Shown here piece after piece: positions 1 through 9,208 of a DNA stretch of 64,000 nucleotides. The position numbers and the translations under genes were made by a program. Numbering within the stretch: position 1 is the stretch's first letter; the number at the start of each line of letters is the position of its first letter. Origin of the DNA: Myxococcales bacterium (GTDB lineage Bacteria; Myxococcota_A; UBA9160; UBA4427); assembly GCA_012960035.1 (NCBI GenBank), contig DUBZ01000112.1, forward strand, positions 73,518 to 137,517. Direction: 5' to 3'. The notes under the pieces were generated by a model, which was given only the letters and a program-made list of their open reading frames with translations, had not been told where the DNA came from and searched no databases.

Positions 1-423
1 ACGCATGACCCCGCTGCGCAGATGTCGCCGTTCGTGCAGGCGTCGGAGTCGTCACACGCCGCGGTATTGGGGGCGAAGTCACAACCCGTCGCCGGGATGC
101 AGCTGTCATTCGTGCACAGGTTCGTGTCGTCGCAAACGATCGGTGCACCCGGCACGCATGACCCCGCTGCGCAGATGTCGCCGTTCGTGCAGGCGTCGGA
201 GTCGTCACACGCCGCGGTATTGGGGGCAAAGTCACAACCCGTCGCCGGGATGCAGCTGTCATTCGTGCACAGGTTCGTGTCGTCGCAAACAATCGGTGCC
301 CCCGGCACGCATGACCCCGCTGAGCAGATGTCGCCGCTCGTGCAGGCGTTGGAATCGTCGCACGCCGCGGTATTGGGGGCAAAGTCACAACCCGTCGCCG
401 GGATGCAGCTGTCATTCGTGCAC
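1..423. repeat. Tandem 153-bp repeat inside the subtilase tail
   Basis: Copies begin at 1, 154 and 307. Copies 1 and 2 differ at only three positions. Copy 3 has a few further changes and loses similarity after 423. The unit is exactly 51 codons, so it adds CDDSDACTNGDIC / CDDTNLCTNDSC modules without breaking the frame. The high DNA identity points to recent expansion or homogenisation. Confidence 0.95.
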
Positions 424-2030
424 GCATTTAAATCGTCACACGACAACGCGCCGGAGCCGACACACATCCCGGCGCCATCACATGTATCGGTGGTCGTGCA
501 CATGTCGACGTCGTCACAGCTGCTGCCGGATGTTTCGAAGAAGCATGCACTGTCACAACAATCACCGGAAACGGTATTGCCGTCGTCGCAGTCCTCACCC
601 ACTTCCACGGTGCCGTTCCCGCACACTGCCAGTAGGAACTGCACCGCGATGTCGACACGCGTGCGCGAAAAAGAAAGCCCGTTGTCAGGGTTCGTCACTT
701 GGGGCGCGAAGAACTTGAGCCAAGACACGATTTCGTCGGGGGTCAGAGTCGGAACCGCTTCGAGGAGAAGCGCCGCCTGCCCTGCCGCATAAGGACTCGC
801 AATGGAGGTTCCGCCAAAGTGAGCCGTGCCACCCCCCATTCCAGTCGTCGACGTCAAGTAGTCGGGTGCGAGCAAGTCGAGTAATGCGCCGCTGTTGCTG
901 TGACAAACGAAGCTATCGACGGGTGCAGGTGTGTCGGTGCACAGCGACGTCCCACTTGGAGTGCTCCAATTCACCGTGGGGAACGACGCGTCGTAGACAC
1001 CACCAACTGAAATGGCATCCGGGACACAAGCGGGAAACGAGATCCCGCTATCGTGCCCCTCGTTGCCCGACGCGGTGTAGACCGAAATGCCGAGCGTCTT
1101 CAGATCCGCGATCGCATTTGCGGTATTCGACCCGCTGCACGGAGACGCCGCAGCGTTGTTGTACTGGCCTCCGTCGCTCAAACTGAGGTTCACCACCTTG
1201 ATGCCGTAGGTCTCGTGATTGTCGATCACCCAGTCAAGGGCGTCAGCGATGTCTGAAAAAAGTCCCGTACCATTTGCGTCGAGAATCTTGAGCGCAACGA
1301 TGTCCGCGCCGGGAGCGATGCCGAGGTGCGAACCAGAACTCGACACGATGACACCCGCCGTTCCAGTTCCGTGACCTTGGTCGTCTTCTGCGGAACCAGG
1401 CCCGGTCTGAGCGTCGCTGCCGTCGGGACAACAGCCCGATGGACCCGGTTGATCATCACAAAAGCACGCTTCCGCCACGAGGCTCGACGACAAGTTGGGG
1501 TGATCGCTGTCGATCCCGGTGTCGAGCATGGCGATCGCCACACCGCTGCCCGTGACGCCGAGGGCTTGGACCGCATCGGCTCCGACCAACGCCGTGCCTT
1601 CGGACGCCGCCATGTAGGCCACGCGATCGACGTCCACCCGCAGCACGTTGGGGTCGGCGTTCAACATCGCGATCGTTTCGGCGTCGGCCCAACCACTAAA
1701 ACCAGAAAGCCAGCGATAACGGTTCTTCAGGGTGAACTTGCTGTGCTTGAGGCGCGCGAGCGTTGAATTTTGTTTCGCCCAAACACGACCTCGTCGTTCG
1801 GCGCGGGATCCTCGGACTTTCGGTTCGCGCAACACGACCGTGATCTGCACTTCGTCCGTGGACGCCGCCGTCGCAAGACGCGCGCGAAGCGCCTGAGCTC
1901 GTCGATCGAACCTGCCCATAGGCCCCGCCGCGGCGGTATAGGTTCCAAACACGATCAACCCCACGACCCCAACCACTGCGAGGTGGTGAAGCGCTGCGAC
2001 GATCTTTTTCTGTTTATTTGCTAGTCGCAT
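1..2030 (-). CDS. Secreted subtilisin-like serine protease (S8) with Cys-rich repeat tail; 3' end outside window
   Basis: Open frame of 676 codons that runs off the left edge. The ATG at 2030 begins a short basic N-terminus and one hydrophobic segment (about residues 10-30), so the protein is exported or anchored. An inhibitor-I9-like propeptide region precedes the catalytic domain. The subtilase triad is visible: Asp170 in MLDTGID, His220 in GHGTGTAG and Ser409 in GGTSIASPYAAG. After the protease (about residue 450) comes a myxobacterial-type disulfide repeat (CGNGTVEVGEDCDDGN) and then CDD...C repeats of 51 residues that continue past the edge. The family cleaves extracellular protein; the tail probably serves adhesion or surface retention (inference). 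It is divergent from the DUF2332 gene at 2174. Confidence 0.9.
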   Translation of the reverse strand, partial: MRLANKQKKIVAALHHLAVVGVVGLIVFGTYTAAAGPMGRFDRRAQALRARLATAASTDEVQITVVLREPKVRGSRAERRGRVWAKQNSTLARLKHSKFTLKNRYRWLSGFSGWADAETIAMLNADPNVLRVDVDRVAYMAASEGTALVGADAVQALGVTGSGVAIAMLDTGIDSDHPNLSSSLVAEACFCDDQPGPSGCCPDGSDAQTGPGSAEDDQGHGTGTAGVIVSSSGSHLGIAPGADIVALKILDANGTGLFSDIADALDWVIDNHETYGIKVVNLSLSDGGQYNNAAASPCSGSNTANAIADLKTLGISVYTASGNEGHDSGISFPACVPDAISVGGVYDASFPTVNWSTPSGTSLCTDTPAPVDSFVCHSNSGALLDLLAPDYLTSTTGMGGGTAHFGGTSIASPYAAGQAALLLEAVPTLTPDEIVSWLKFFAPQVTNPDNGLSFSRTRVDIAVQFLLAVCGNGTVEVGEDCDDGNTVSGDCCDSACFFETSGSSCDDVDMCTTTDTCDGAGMCVGSGALSCDDLNACTNDSCIPATGCDFAPNTAACDDSNACTSGDICSAGSCVPGAPIVCDDTNLCTNDSCIPATGCDFAPNTAACDDSDACTNGDICAAGSCVPGAPIVCDDTNLCTNDSCIPATGCDFAPNTAACDDSDACTNGDICAAGSC

Positions 2031-2173
2031 TCGCGAGGGACTCAGTTCATCAACGGGACATTATTCTCTCACATTCGTATCGGCGATTGAACCGAAAAAA
2101 AGGGAATATCTAGCGATTTCGAGGGGGTTTCGCTGGGAAGTTCGAGGCAGAGTGGCCGTGATATCCTTCTCGC

Positions 2174-3241
2174 ATGCCCAAGCAGACCTTGCTCGATGCC
2201 GTCGAATTTCAGAGACAATCCTGTGAAAACATCGGTTCTCCGTTCTATTGCGACCTACTTGCGTGTGCGTTGAGTGAACCTGCACTCGACCGTCCATTTT
2301 GGGACGCGCTTGACCAATTTGAAGGCAACCCGATGAGCACGCTTTCTACACTGCGCATACTCGGTGCCCTGCACGACCTCGTGCTCAGCGGCGAAGCAGA
2401 ATCGCTCGCCGCAACCTTCCCCCACGGCGACTTTCCCGGCGACGCCACCAAGGCCTGGCACGAACTCGATGCCGTCATCACGAAACATCGAGCCTTCATC
2501 GACTCGCGTCTCGAGTCACAAGTTCAGACCAATGAAGTCCGGCGCTGTGCTGCTCTCGTGCCTGGTTTTCTCGAAGTGAGCGCGAGAGCAGGCCTACCGC
2601 TTCGGCTCGCTGAACTCGGTGCGAGTGCCGGCTTGAACCTGTGCTGGGATTCGTATCAATATCGGTTCGGCGACGTGACGTGGGGCAATGACGATGCCCT
2701 CCTCACCCTGGAAACGGACTGGTCTGGGAACCATCCGGAAATGGGCCCGATCCAAATCGCCGGGCGTCGCGGATGCGACCTCTCTCCTCTCGACATGGCG
2801 GACGCAAACGATCGACGAAAGCTGCAGTCGTTTATCTGGCCAGACCAGCCGGCGCGACAAAACATGATTCGCCGCGCGATTCGCGCGACAGAAAGCACTT
2901 CGCTCAATCTTGAAAAGATGCCGGCCGGCGACTTCGTAGGCGAAGTGCTCGACGCGCGACAAGACGGTGAAGTCACGGTGATCTACCACAGCATCATGTG
3001 GATGTACGTGCCGGAAGAAGAACGCGACACCATCACGGCCGCGATCAAAGAAGCCGGACGCTCCGCGACAGCGACAAGCCCCCTGGCGTGGTTGCGCATG
3101 GAGTTCGCCGATTCCGAAACCGCTGCCTTGTGGCTTGACTATTGGCCGAGCGCCGAAGCGCCACATGTCCGCGAACGGCTGGCCGACTGCCACTACCACG
3201 GCACGTCCGTTCGCTGGTTTGGCGCCGGCGCTACTTCGTAA
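2174..3241 (+). CDS. DUF2332 family protein
   Basis: 355 aa, soluble, no signal peptide. The layout matches DUF2332 (about 330-360 aa): an N-terminal helical region (FQRQSCENIGSPFYCDLL), a central LAELGASAGLNLCWDSY motif near residues 145-162 that resembles a glycine-rich SAM-methyltransferase motif I, and a late VIYHSIMWMYV strand. Biochemical function is unknown; the central motif suggests a Rossmann-like nucleotide-binding fold (inference). The ATG at 2174 follows the short divergent intergenic region shared with the subtilase. Its last 11 bases overlap the convergent SDR gene. Confidence 0.85.
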   Translation: MPKQTLLDAVEFQRQSCENIGSPFYCDLLACALSEPALDRPFWDALDQFEGNPMSTLSTLRILGALHDLVLSGEAESLAATFPHGDFPGDATKAWHELDAVITKHRAFIDSRLESQVQTNEVRRCAALVPGFLEVSARAGLPLRLAELGASAGLNLCWDSYQYRFGDVTWGNDDALLTLETDWSGNHPEMGPIQIAGRRGCDLSPLDMADANDRRKLQSFIWPDQPARQNMIRRAIRATESTSLNLEKMPAGDFVGEVLDARQDGEVTVIYHSIMWMYVPEEERDTITAAIKEAGRSATATSPLAWLRMEFADSETAALWLDYWPSAEAPHVRERLADCHYHGTSVRWFGAGATS

Positions 3242-4094
3242 AGACTTCGGGGCCACCCTGGGGAGCAAACGGGTCTTCGCCTCGCAGCATTTTGCCCATA
3301 CGCTGTTCGATCGCAGCGTTCGTAGATTCGTGGGTAAAGATATAGAAGCGCCGATTCACCACGGCGTCGAGCACCCGATCGGCAACTCGCTCCGTCGGCA
3401 TTGCCTTTTCGAACATGCCCTGCATGACGCTCTTCATCAGCGCGATTTCTTCGTCGGTGGCTTTGGGTTCGGGGGCCTTGAGTGAATCGGGCCGATTGCG
3501 TTCCGAATCCCAGATCTGGGTCCGAACGAAGCCGGGGCAAAGAACTGACACACCGACACCGCTAGCGGCTTCGGCGAGATCGTGGTGAAGCGTTTCCGAA
3601 AGCGCGACAACGCCCGCTTTGGTCACGTTGTACGGGCCCAGCCCGCCGACGTTCATCAACCCGGCCATCGAAGCCGTATTGACGATGTGGCCATCGTTTT
3701 GTTCGATCATCGCCTTCGTGAACACGCGCACGCCGTGGATCACGCCCCAGAGGTTCGGGCCCATCACGAATTCCCAGTCCTCTCGTCGTAGTTCCCACAT
3801 CGGACCGCCCGAGCCCACGCCCGCGTTGTTGCAGACCAGGTGGACGCCACCGAAATGATCCAGAACCGACTTCCCGAGGCGATCCATTTGGTCTGCACTC
3901 GAGACATCAACCGTCGTCGTGAGCACGTCTGCGCCGTTTGCCTTCAACTCTTTCGCGGCAACGTCGAGTGCGTCCGCCTCAATGTCGACGAGGGCCAACT
4001 TCATGCCTTCGGCGGCGAAGCGGCGTGCCAACCCCAAGCCAATCCCACTCGCGCCACCTGTGATGACTGCAACTTTACCGTTGAGATCCTGCAT
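3231..4094 (-). CDS. SDR-family NAD(P)-dependent oxidoreductase
   Basis: 287 aa classical short-chain dehydrogenase. Seen: cofactor motif TGGASGIG (residues 12-19), NNAG (89-92), Ser142, and catalytic Tyr155-x3-Lys159 in YNVTK. The acidic residue after beta-2 (VDIEAD) favours NAD(H). The C-terminal extension (about residues 210-287) is longer than in the minimal 250-aa SDRs and could shape the substrate pocket. It lies 24 bp downstream of the MBL-fold gene on the same strand, probably co-transcribed. The ATG has a CTGGAGA ribosome site. Substrate cannot be deduced. Confidence 0.92.
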   Translation of the reverse strand: MQDLNGKVAVITGGASGIGLGLARRFAAEGMKLALVDIEADALDVAAKELKANGADVLTTTVDVSSADQMDRLGKSVLDHFGGVHLVCNNAGVGSGGPMWELRREDWEFVMGPNLWGVIHGVRVFTKAMIEQNDGHIVNTASMAGLMNVGGLGPYNVTKAGVVALSETLHHDLAEAASGVGVSVLCPGFVRTQIWDSERNRPDSLKAPEPKATDEEIALMKSVMQGMFEKAMPTERVADRVLDAVVNRRFYIFTHESTNAAIEQRMGKMLRGEDPFAPQGGPEVFTK

Positions 4095-4118
4095 GTTTGT
4101 CTCCAGATGGGTTCGCGG

Positions 4119-5231
4119 TTAGCCCGTCGCGTAAACGAGCTTATGGTCGTCGCTCTCGTGGCATTCGGCGTCGCCCGCGAGCCGCAAGTATTCGAGGTGC
4201 GCGTAGGTTTCGCTTTCCGCCATGGCGCCCCAACTGCGTTCGCGAAACAACTTCTGCGAGAAGTTCGTCACGGTTGCGGGACCGAGTTCGGCGCCGATGG
4301 ATTTAAGCTTGTCCAGTCGCTCAAAGTGATGCTGCTTAATCGCTTGGGCGCGCTGCGTCAGGTCATCAAAGGGATGGCCGTGTGCGGGCAACACATTGTC
4401 GACGTCCGTGATTTCACCGACCCGATCGAGAGATTCGAAGAACGTGTTCAGTGGGTCCGCGCGATCCGACACGCCCGAGATGTGCGGCGTAATGGTCGGG
4501 AGAATGTGATCGCCCGCCAAAAACAACCGGCGCTCCGGATCGTGCAAGCAGATGTGATCTTCCGTATGACCCGGCGTGTGTTTGACGAACCAGTCGCGCC
4601 CGGCAAGCTTCAAGACATCGCCGTCTACTACGTGGTCGCTAATCGTCGGGTACCACTTGGACTTGCCAATCAGCTGAAAGAATCGCCACTTGAGCAACAA
4701 CCCCATCGGCGGCTTGGCACTGGCTCCACCCCAAGGCGTCCCCTTGCTTCGTTCGCCCTGCTTCGCGGGTTGGTAGTTCGAAACGATCGCCTTCTTCAAG
4801 ACTTCCGTCGCCTCTTCGTCGAGGGAGTGACTGGCTTCGTGGGCCGCAAGATCGTCAACCGATGCTTCCGCGTGGTCGTGGTGCGTCCGGGGACCAAAGC
4901 TAAAATTCGCGTGACCGATCACCTTCGCGCCGGATTCCTTGGCGAGGCGCGCTGCGCCACCGAAGTGATCGGGATGAGAATGGGTCACGATGACGGTGTG
5001 AATGTCTTTCACGCCGAGTTGCGCCTGCTTCAACCGTGAGACCAAGGTGTCGTAGGTCGCAGGACCGGGAAGCCCGGGGTCGACGAGCGCGACCCCGTCG
5101 TTGTCGGTGAGCGCGTAACAGTTGACGTGTCCGAGCCCAGGCATCGAAATGTCGAGTTCGAGTCGCAGTACGTTGTCTGCGACTTCGGTGATGTCTTTCT
5201 TCGCGGGTTCTTGTTCCTGCTTCGTGGCCAT
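4119..5231 (-). CDS. MBL-fold metallo-hydrolase
   Basis: 370 aa. The zinc-binding signature THSHPDH gives His84, His86, Asp88 and His89; later ligands are in HTPGHTEDH and LAGDH. The architecture resembles glyoxalase II / LACTB2-like hydrolases with an alpha-helical C-terminal region (about residues 250-340) containing PAHGHP. Family members hydrolyse thioesters, lactones or nucleic acid; the specific substrate is unknown here. First gene of a probable two-gene unit with the SDR at 3231-4094. Confidence 0.92.
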   Translation of the reverse strand: MATKQEQEPAKKDITEVADNVLRLELDISMPGLGHVNCYALTDNDGVALVDPGLPGPATYDTLVSRLKQAQLGVKDIHTVIVTHSHPDHFGGAARLAKESGAKVIGHANFSFGPRTHHDHAEASVDDLAAHEASHSLDEEATEVLKKAIVSNYQPAKQGERSKGTPWGGASAKPPMGLLLKWRFFQLIGKSKWYPTISDHVVDGDVLKLAGRDWFVKHTPGHTEDHICLHDPERRLFLAGDHILPTITPHISGVSDRADPLNTFFESLDRVGEITDVDNVLPAHGHPFDDLTQRAQAIKQHHFERLDKLKSIGAELGPATVTNFSQKLFRERSWGAMAESETYAHLEYLRLAGDAECHESDDHKLVYATG

Positions 5232-5428
5232 CTCGGTCGTACCCTTCCCTGCTCAAGCGGCTACACATGGGGGCGCGCCGTAAGGAGTTTCGAATCGCGT
5301 GGTTTGAAACACCTCATTCCAAATTGGCGTGAGCGCATTGTCGGTGTGATGCGTTTAATCCGCACCATGCATAGCCCATTGGGGTTTTTACTGTCGGCTC
5401 GCGTTCCCTAGCGAACAAAGCCTGGGAC

Positions 5429-7396
5429 TTAAGATTCCCGAGAACCGCGCTTTGCCGCCCAGCGATAGCCGCCGCGTTTGCCGTCCTGTTTGTTCCCGGG
5501 CCCCCGCGAATATTTCGGCACGCGGGGCCGCTTGCTCGGGATCAAACAGTCGGGGCCTTCACCAATCAAGTCGGCACGCCCTACTTCGAGCAACGCCTGT
5601 TTCACAAGGTCGTAGTTCTCAGGTTTGAAGAACTGCAGCAACGCGCGCTGCAGCCCGCGATGCGTACTCTTCTTCGAGACGTGCACGTACTTCATCGTCT
5701 CTGGATCAATCCCCGTGTGATACATGCACGTCGCGATGTCCATCGGCGCGGGAATAAAATCTTGTACTTGTCGCGGGCGGTACCCCTTCGACTTCAAGAA
5801 CTGAGCGAGTTCGATCATCTCCACAATGCCGCTGCCCGGATGGCTCGCGATGAAGTACGGCACCAAGAACTGATCTTTTCCCGCGCGCTTTGACGCGGCA
5901 TCAAAACGCTCCGCAAATTCCTCGAAGGTTTTTTGCGGCGGCTTCTTCATCATCGCGAGCACCCGCTCGCTTACGTGCTCGGGCGCAACTTTGAGATGCC
6001 CTCCGACATGGTGCTCGACGAGTTCTTCGAGATACTCGGGCTCGTTGCGCGCCAGGTCCATGCGAATCCCAGACGCAATATGGACCTTCTTGATCCCGGG
6101 TACCTTTCGGCTGCTCTTCATCAAGTCAACCAGCGGCGCGTGGTCGGTATCGAGCAGCTTGCATACCTTGGGGCTGACACATGAAAGTCTGCGGCACTTG
6201 GCTTCGACTTCCGGCTTGGAACACCGCATGCGGTACATGTTCGCGGTGGGTCCACCGAGATCGCTGATGTGTCCCTTGAAGTCCTTGCGGCTAGCGAGCC
6301 CCTTCACCTCGCTGAGGACGGACTCTCGACTTCGACTTTGAATCGTTCGTCCCTGGTGCAGCGTGATCGAGCAGAACGTGCAGCCACCGAAACATCCGCG
6401 CATGATCTGCACCGATTCGGCAATGGTTTGCCATGCGGGGATCGGCGCGTCATCCGCATAAGCTGGGTGCGGCAGACGCGTGTACGGCAATGCGTAAATC
6501 GCGTCGAGGGTCTTCTCTGTCAAAGCCAAGGGAGGCGGGTTGATGACAACCTGTCGGTCGCCATTGGCCTGCACGAGCCTGCGTGCATTGAGGGGGTTGG
6601 TCTCGCGATGAAGGATGCGCGTCGCGCGGGCGAACTTCTCGCCACTCTCGGTGACTTCTTCATGGCTCGGCAAGGTGAGTGTTTGCTCGTCGCCTTCGTT
6701 GTCGTGAAACCGATGCTCCGGCAGCGAGTCTTTTTTGCCCAGCAAGTACGCAACCCCGCGCATATCGCGTAGGTCGCGAATACTTTCGCCGTCGCGCAGG
6801 CGCATTGCGATTTCAAGAATCGACGCCTCGCCGTTTCCGTAGGCGACGAGGTCTGCTTTTGATGTCACCAGACTGCTGGGCCACACCTTGTCCGACCAGT
6901 AGTCGTAGTGGGACACCCGGCGCAGTGAAGCTTCGACGCCACCGGCGATCACGGGAATACCCTTAAACGCTTCGCGACAGCGTTGAGCATAAACGGCGTT
7001 CGCGCGATCGGGCCGACGTTCAATCGCCCCCCCCGGTGAATAGGCGTCGGCGTTGCGACGCTTTCGATTCGCGGTGTAGTGATTGATCATGGAATCCATC
7101 GCGCCCGCGCTCACGGCGTAAAACAAGCGCGGCGCTCCGAGTTCCCGCCACGCGTCGGCGCTTTTCCAGTCGGGCTGTGCGAGGATCGCCACCTTGAAGC
7201 CGTGGTGCTCGAGCCACCGTCCGAGGATCGACGCCGCGAACGAGGGGTGATCGATATAGGCGTCGCCCGTCACAAACACGATGTCGGGCTGCGACCATGA
7301 AAGCGCGTCCATTTCTGCGCGAGAAGTGGGCAGGAACGTGCGACCTTGTTGATGCAGGGCGGCAGAACTCAAGCTAGGACTCCAAACCCAGGGCAC
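5429..7396 (-). CDS. YgiQ-family radical SAM protein
   Basis: 655 aa, the usual size of the YgiQ (UPF0313) family. Near the N-terminus is FLPTSRAEMDALSW, followed by VTGDAYIDHPSF and AILAQPDW, typical of the cobalamin-binding-like domain of this family. The radical SAM cluster motif CFGGCTFC supplies Cys335, Cys339 and Cys342. The C-terminus is basic (KRGGYRWAAKRG). Members are predicted iron-sulfur SAM radical enzymes; the physiological reaction is not established. Divergent from the RNA methyltransferase gene at 7488. Confidence 0.93.
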   Translation of the reverse strand: MPWVWSPSLSSAALHQQGRTFLPTSRAEMDALSWSQPDIVFVTGDAYIDHPSFAASILGRWLEHHGFKVAILAQPDWKSADAWRELGAPRLFYAVSAGAMDSMINHYTANRKRRNADAYSPGGAIERRPDRANAVYAQRCREAFKGIPVIAGGVEASLRRVSHYDYWSDKVWPSSLVTSKADLVAYGNGEASILEIAMRLRDGESIRDLRDMRGVAYLLGKKDSLPEHRFHDNEGDEQTLTLPSHEEVTESGEKFARATRILHRETNPLNARRLVQANGDRQVVINPPPLALTEKTLDAIYALPYTRLPHPAYADDAPIPAWQTIAESVQIMRGCFGGCTFCSITLHQGRTIQSRSRESVLSEVKGLASRKDFKGHISDLGGPTANMYRMRCSKPEVEAKCRRLSCVSPKVCKLLDTDHAPLVDLMKSSRKVPGIKKVHIASGIRMDLARNEPEYLEELVEHHVGGHLKVAPEHVSERVLAMMKKPPQKTFEEFAERFDAASKRAGKDQFLVPYFIASHPGSGIVEMIELAQFLKSKGYRPRQVQDFIPAPMDIATCMYHTGIDPETMKYVHVSKKSTHRGLQRALLQFFKPENYDLVKQALLEVGRADLIGEGPDCLIPSKRPRVPKYSRGPGNKQDGKRGGYRWAAKRGSRES

Positions 7397-7487
7397 GACG
7401 TCGGCATTAATTGAACAAACGAGAATTGCTCAGGAGCGAGCCACCAAGATGACCCTTGATCCAATGTCCCGGCGAGCCGGACAATAG

Positions 7488-8627
7488 ATGGCCCACGAGC
7501 TTGGCGCCTGCTCCCATCGTCCGCCCTGCCCCGGATGCCCGCGGTTGTTTGAACCTGGCTTGCCCGAGGTGGCACGCGCACGGCTGGCTCCCATTGCGCA
7601 GCGCGCAGGCATCGAGATGCCCAGCCTCGTCATGGGGGAAGCCACCGGGTTTCGCCACCGGGCACGGCTTTCAATTCGCGGACGCGCGCGGTCTCCCAAG
7701 ATTGGGATCTTCCAGAGAGACTCACACCGCATTGTGGACATCCCCAATTGCCTGGTTCATCACCCCTTGATCAACCGCGTGGCTGGCGCGATCAAACGAG
7801 CGATTCGCGCAACCGACACGACGCCTTATGCCGACACACCGCATCGAGGCGAAATTCGCAGCGCACAGATCGTGGTCGAACGGCGGAGTCAGACGGCGCA
7901 GGTCGTGCTCGTCGGGAACGCCGACACGCCCGCCCCGCTCCAAGACTTGTTTGGCGAACTTACCCGCGAGCTTGGCGACGAACTCCACAGTCTCTGGTGG
8001 AACGGCAACCCAGACCGAACCAATACGATTCTCGGCCCACACTGGCGCCATCTTCACGGACCCGAAGCCGTCTGTGAAACCATCAGCGGCGCACAAGTCT
8101 TCTACCCACCGGGCGCGTTCGGACAAAGCAACCTTGACCTCGCCGAGCAGATGACGCGCGACGCATCGGCATTCATCCCCGATGGCGCATCCATCGCGGA
8201 GTACTACGCCGGGTGTGGAGCGATGGGCCTTTCTTGGGTCGAACGGGCCAGCCATGTTGCTTTCAATGAAGTCGGTGCGGATTCATTGCGAGGGCTCGCG
8301 ATCGGGATCGAACAGCTGCCGAAGGCCGTACAAGCCCGCACACAAGTCCATGCCGGCGGCGCGGACGAACACACCTCGCTTGCAACGCAAGCCGACGTCG
8401 TCGTCGCCGATCCACCGCGCAAGGGCCTTTGCCCGGCCCTGCGCGACACCCTATACGCAACGCCACCGAGTCGCGTGATCTACCTGAGCTGCGGACTCGA
8501 CGCGTTTGTACGCGATGCCAACTTGATCCTCGACGCAGGCAAGCTACAGCTTCGCGCACTTTCGGCATACGCATTCATCCGTCACAGCGACCACGTTGAA
8601 ACGCTCGCGGTATTCGACCGCGTGTAG
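7488..8627 (+). CDS. TrmA/RlmD-type class I SAM-dependent RNA (uracil-C5) methyltransferase
   Basis: 379 aa. Cys8, Cys14, Cys17 (CSHRPPCPGC) and Cys88 (IPNC) form the [4Fe-4S] pattern of RlmD-like enzymes. GAFGQSN precedes the SAM fold (YYAGCGAMG), followed by DPPRKG and the catalytic Cys335 in YLSCG. The C-terminal HVETLAVF carries the conserved His-Glu. The TRAM domain found in E. coli RlmD is absent, as in the shorter RlmC/RumB form. It probably methylates a uridine in rRNA or tRNA; the exact position cannot be inferred. Confidence 0.88.
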   Translation: MAHELGACSHRPPCPGCPRLFEPGLPEVARARLAPIAQRAGIEMPSLVMGEATGFRHRARLSIRGRARSPKIGIFQRDSHRIVDIPNCLVHHPLINRVAGAIKRAIRATDTTPYADTPHRGEIRSAQIVVERRSQTAQVVLVGNADTPAPLQDLFGELTRELGDELHSLWWNGNPDRTNTILGPHWRHLHGPEAVCETISGAQVFYPPGAFGQSNLDLAEQMTRDASAFIPDGASIAEYYAGCGAMGLSWVERASHVAFNEVGADSLRGLAIGIEQLPKAVQARTQVHAGGADEHTSLATQADVVVADPPRKGLCPALRDTLYATPPSRVIYLSCGLDAFVRDANLILDAGKLQLRALSAYAFIRHSDHVETLAVFDRV

Positions 8628-8642
8628 CGCGCCTGTCGCCTA

Positions 8643-9203
8643 TTAGGGCTGTGGATGCGGCGCCCTGTGAAATTGAATACGTGACACCAAGGCCAACGCA
8701 ACGCCCGCGCTAATCACCATCAAAGCTGCGGTCGGAGATTGGTACCTTGCCTCGTCGAGCACTCTGACGATTTCGTCGTACCCCACCATTTCACCCTCGA
8801 CGTTTGAAAGCGACCAGACGATGCGCACGGGCTCTTGACTCCAGCGCAGATTTTCCGGATCAGGCCGCACGCGCGCAGTCACGTGATCCCCAACACCAAG
8901 CTTCATCACGGCATCATCGAACAGCGGCACATTTGCGGGGAACACCCAGCGCGACCTCACGCCGCCGCCCCCCAACGCAGACACGACTTCGACCACGTCC
9001 CACCGCTTGATGGATGTCCGCGTCCTGATCTCTCGCACTTCGGCGATTTCGACGAGGCCCGAAACCGTTTCGAGGGCATCCGCTTCGGGGTAGTCCCCCA
9101 TGGCGTTCCAACCCAAGCTTGCAAACCAGCTCACCACGCCGATCGCACACAGAACAAGCCCTGCAGTGCGCACCGCAGTTGAATCACTTGGTTTGGACGA
9201 CAT
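8643..9203 (-). CDS. Small membrane protein, DUF3592-like
   Basis: 186 aa from the ATG at 9203. An earlier ATG at 9311 would lie inside hemF and add an unlikely Arg-rich leader. Two hydrophobic segments (about residues 15-35 and 155-175) flank a soluble domain of about 110 aa with YDEIVRV and RVRPDPENLRW, the layout of DUF3592 proteins. It starts 5 bp after the hemF stop, so translation is probably coupled to hemF. Function unknown. Confidence 0.7.
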   Translation of the reverse strand: MSSKPSDSTAVRTAGLVLCAIGVVSWFASLGWNAMGDYPEADALETVSGLVEIAEVREIRTRTSIKRWDVVEVVSALGGGGVRSRWVFPANVPLFDDAVMKLGVGDHVTARVRPDPENLRWSQEPVRIVWSLSNVEGEMVGYDEIVRVLDEARYQSPTAALMVISAGVALALVSRIQFHRAPHPQP

Positions 9204-9208
9204 CTTGA

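Noticed and set aside
1-423. CRISPR or mobile-element repeat
   Set aside because: The 153-bp units are in-frame coding repeats of a Cys-rich domain.
3840-5039. 399-codon plus-strand open frame
   Set aside because: It lies antisense to the MBL-fold and SDR genes, whose motifs are clear; long antisense frames are expected at this GC content.
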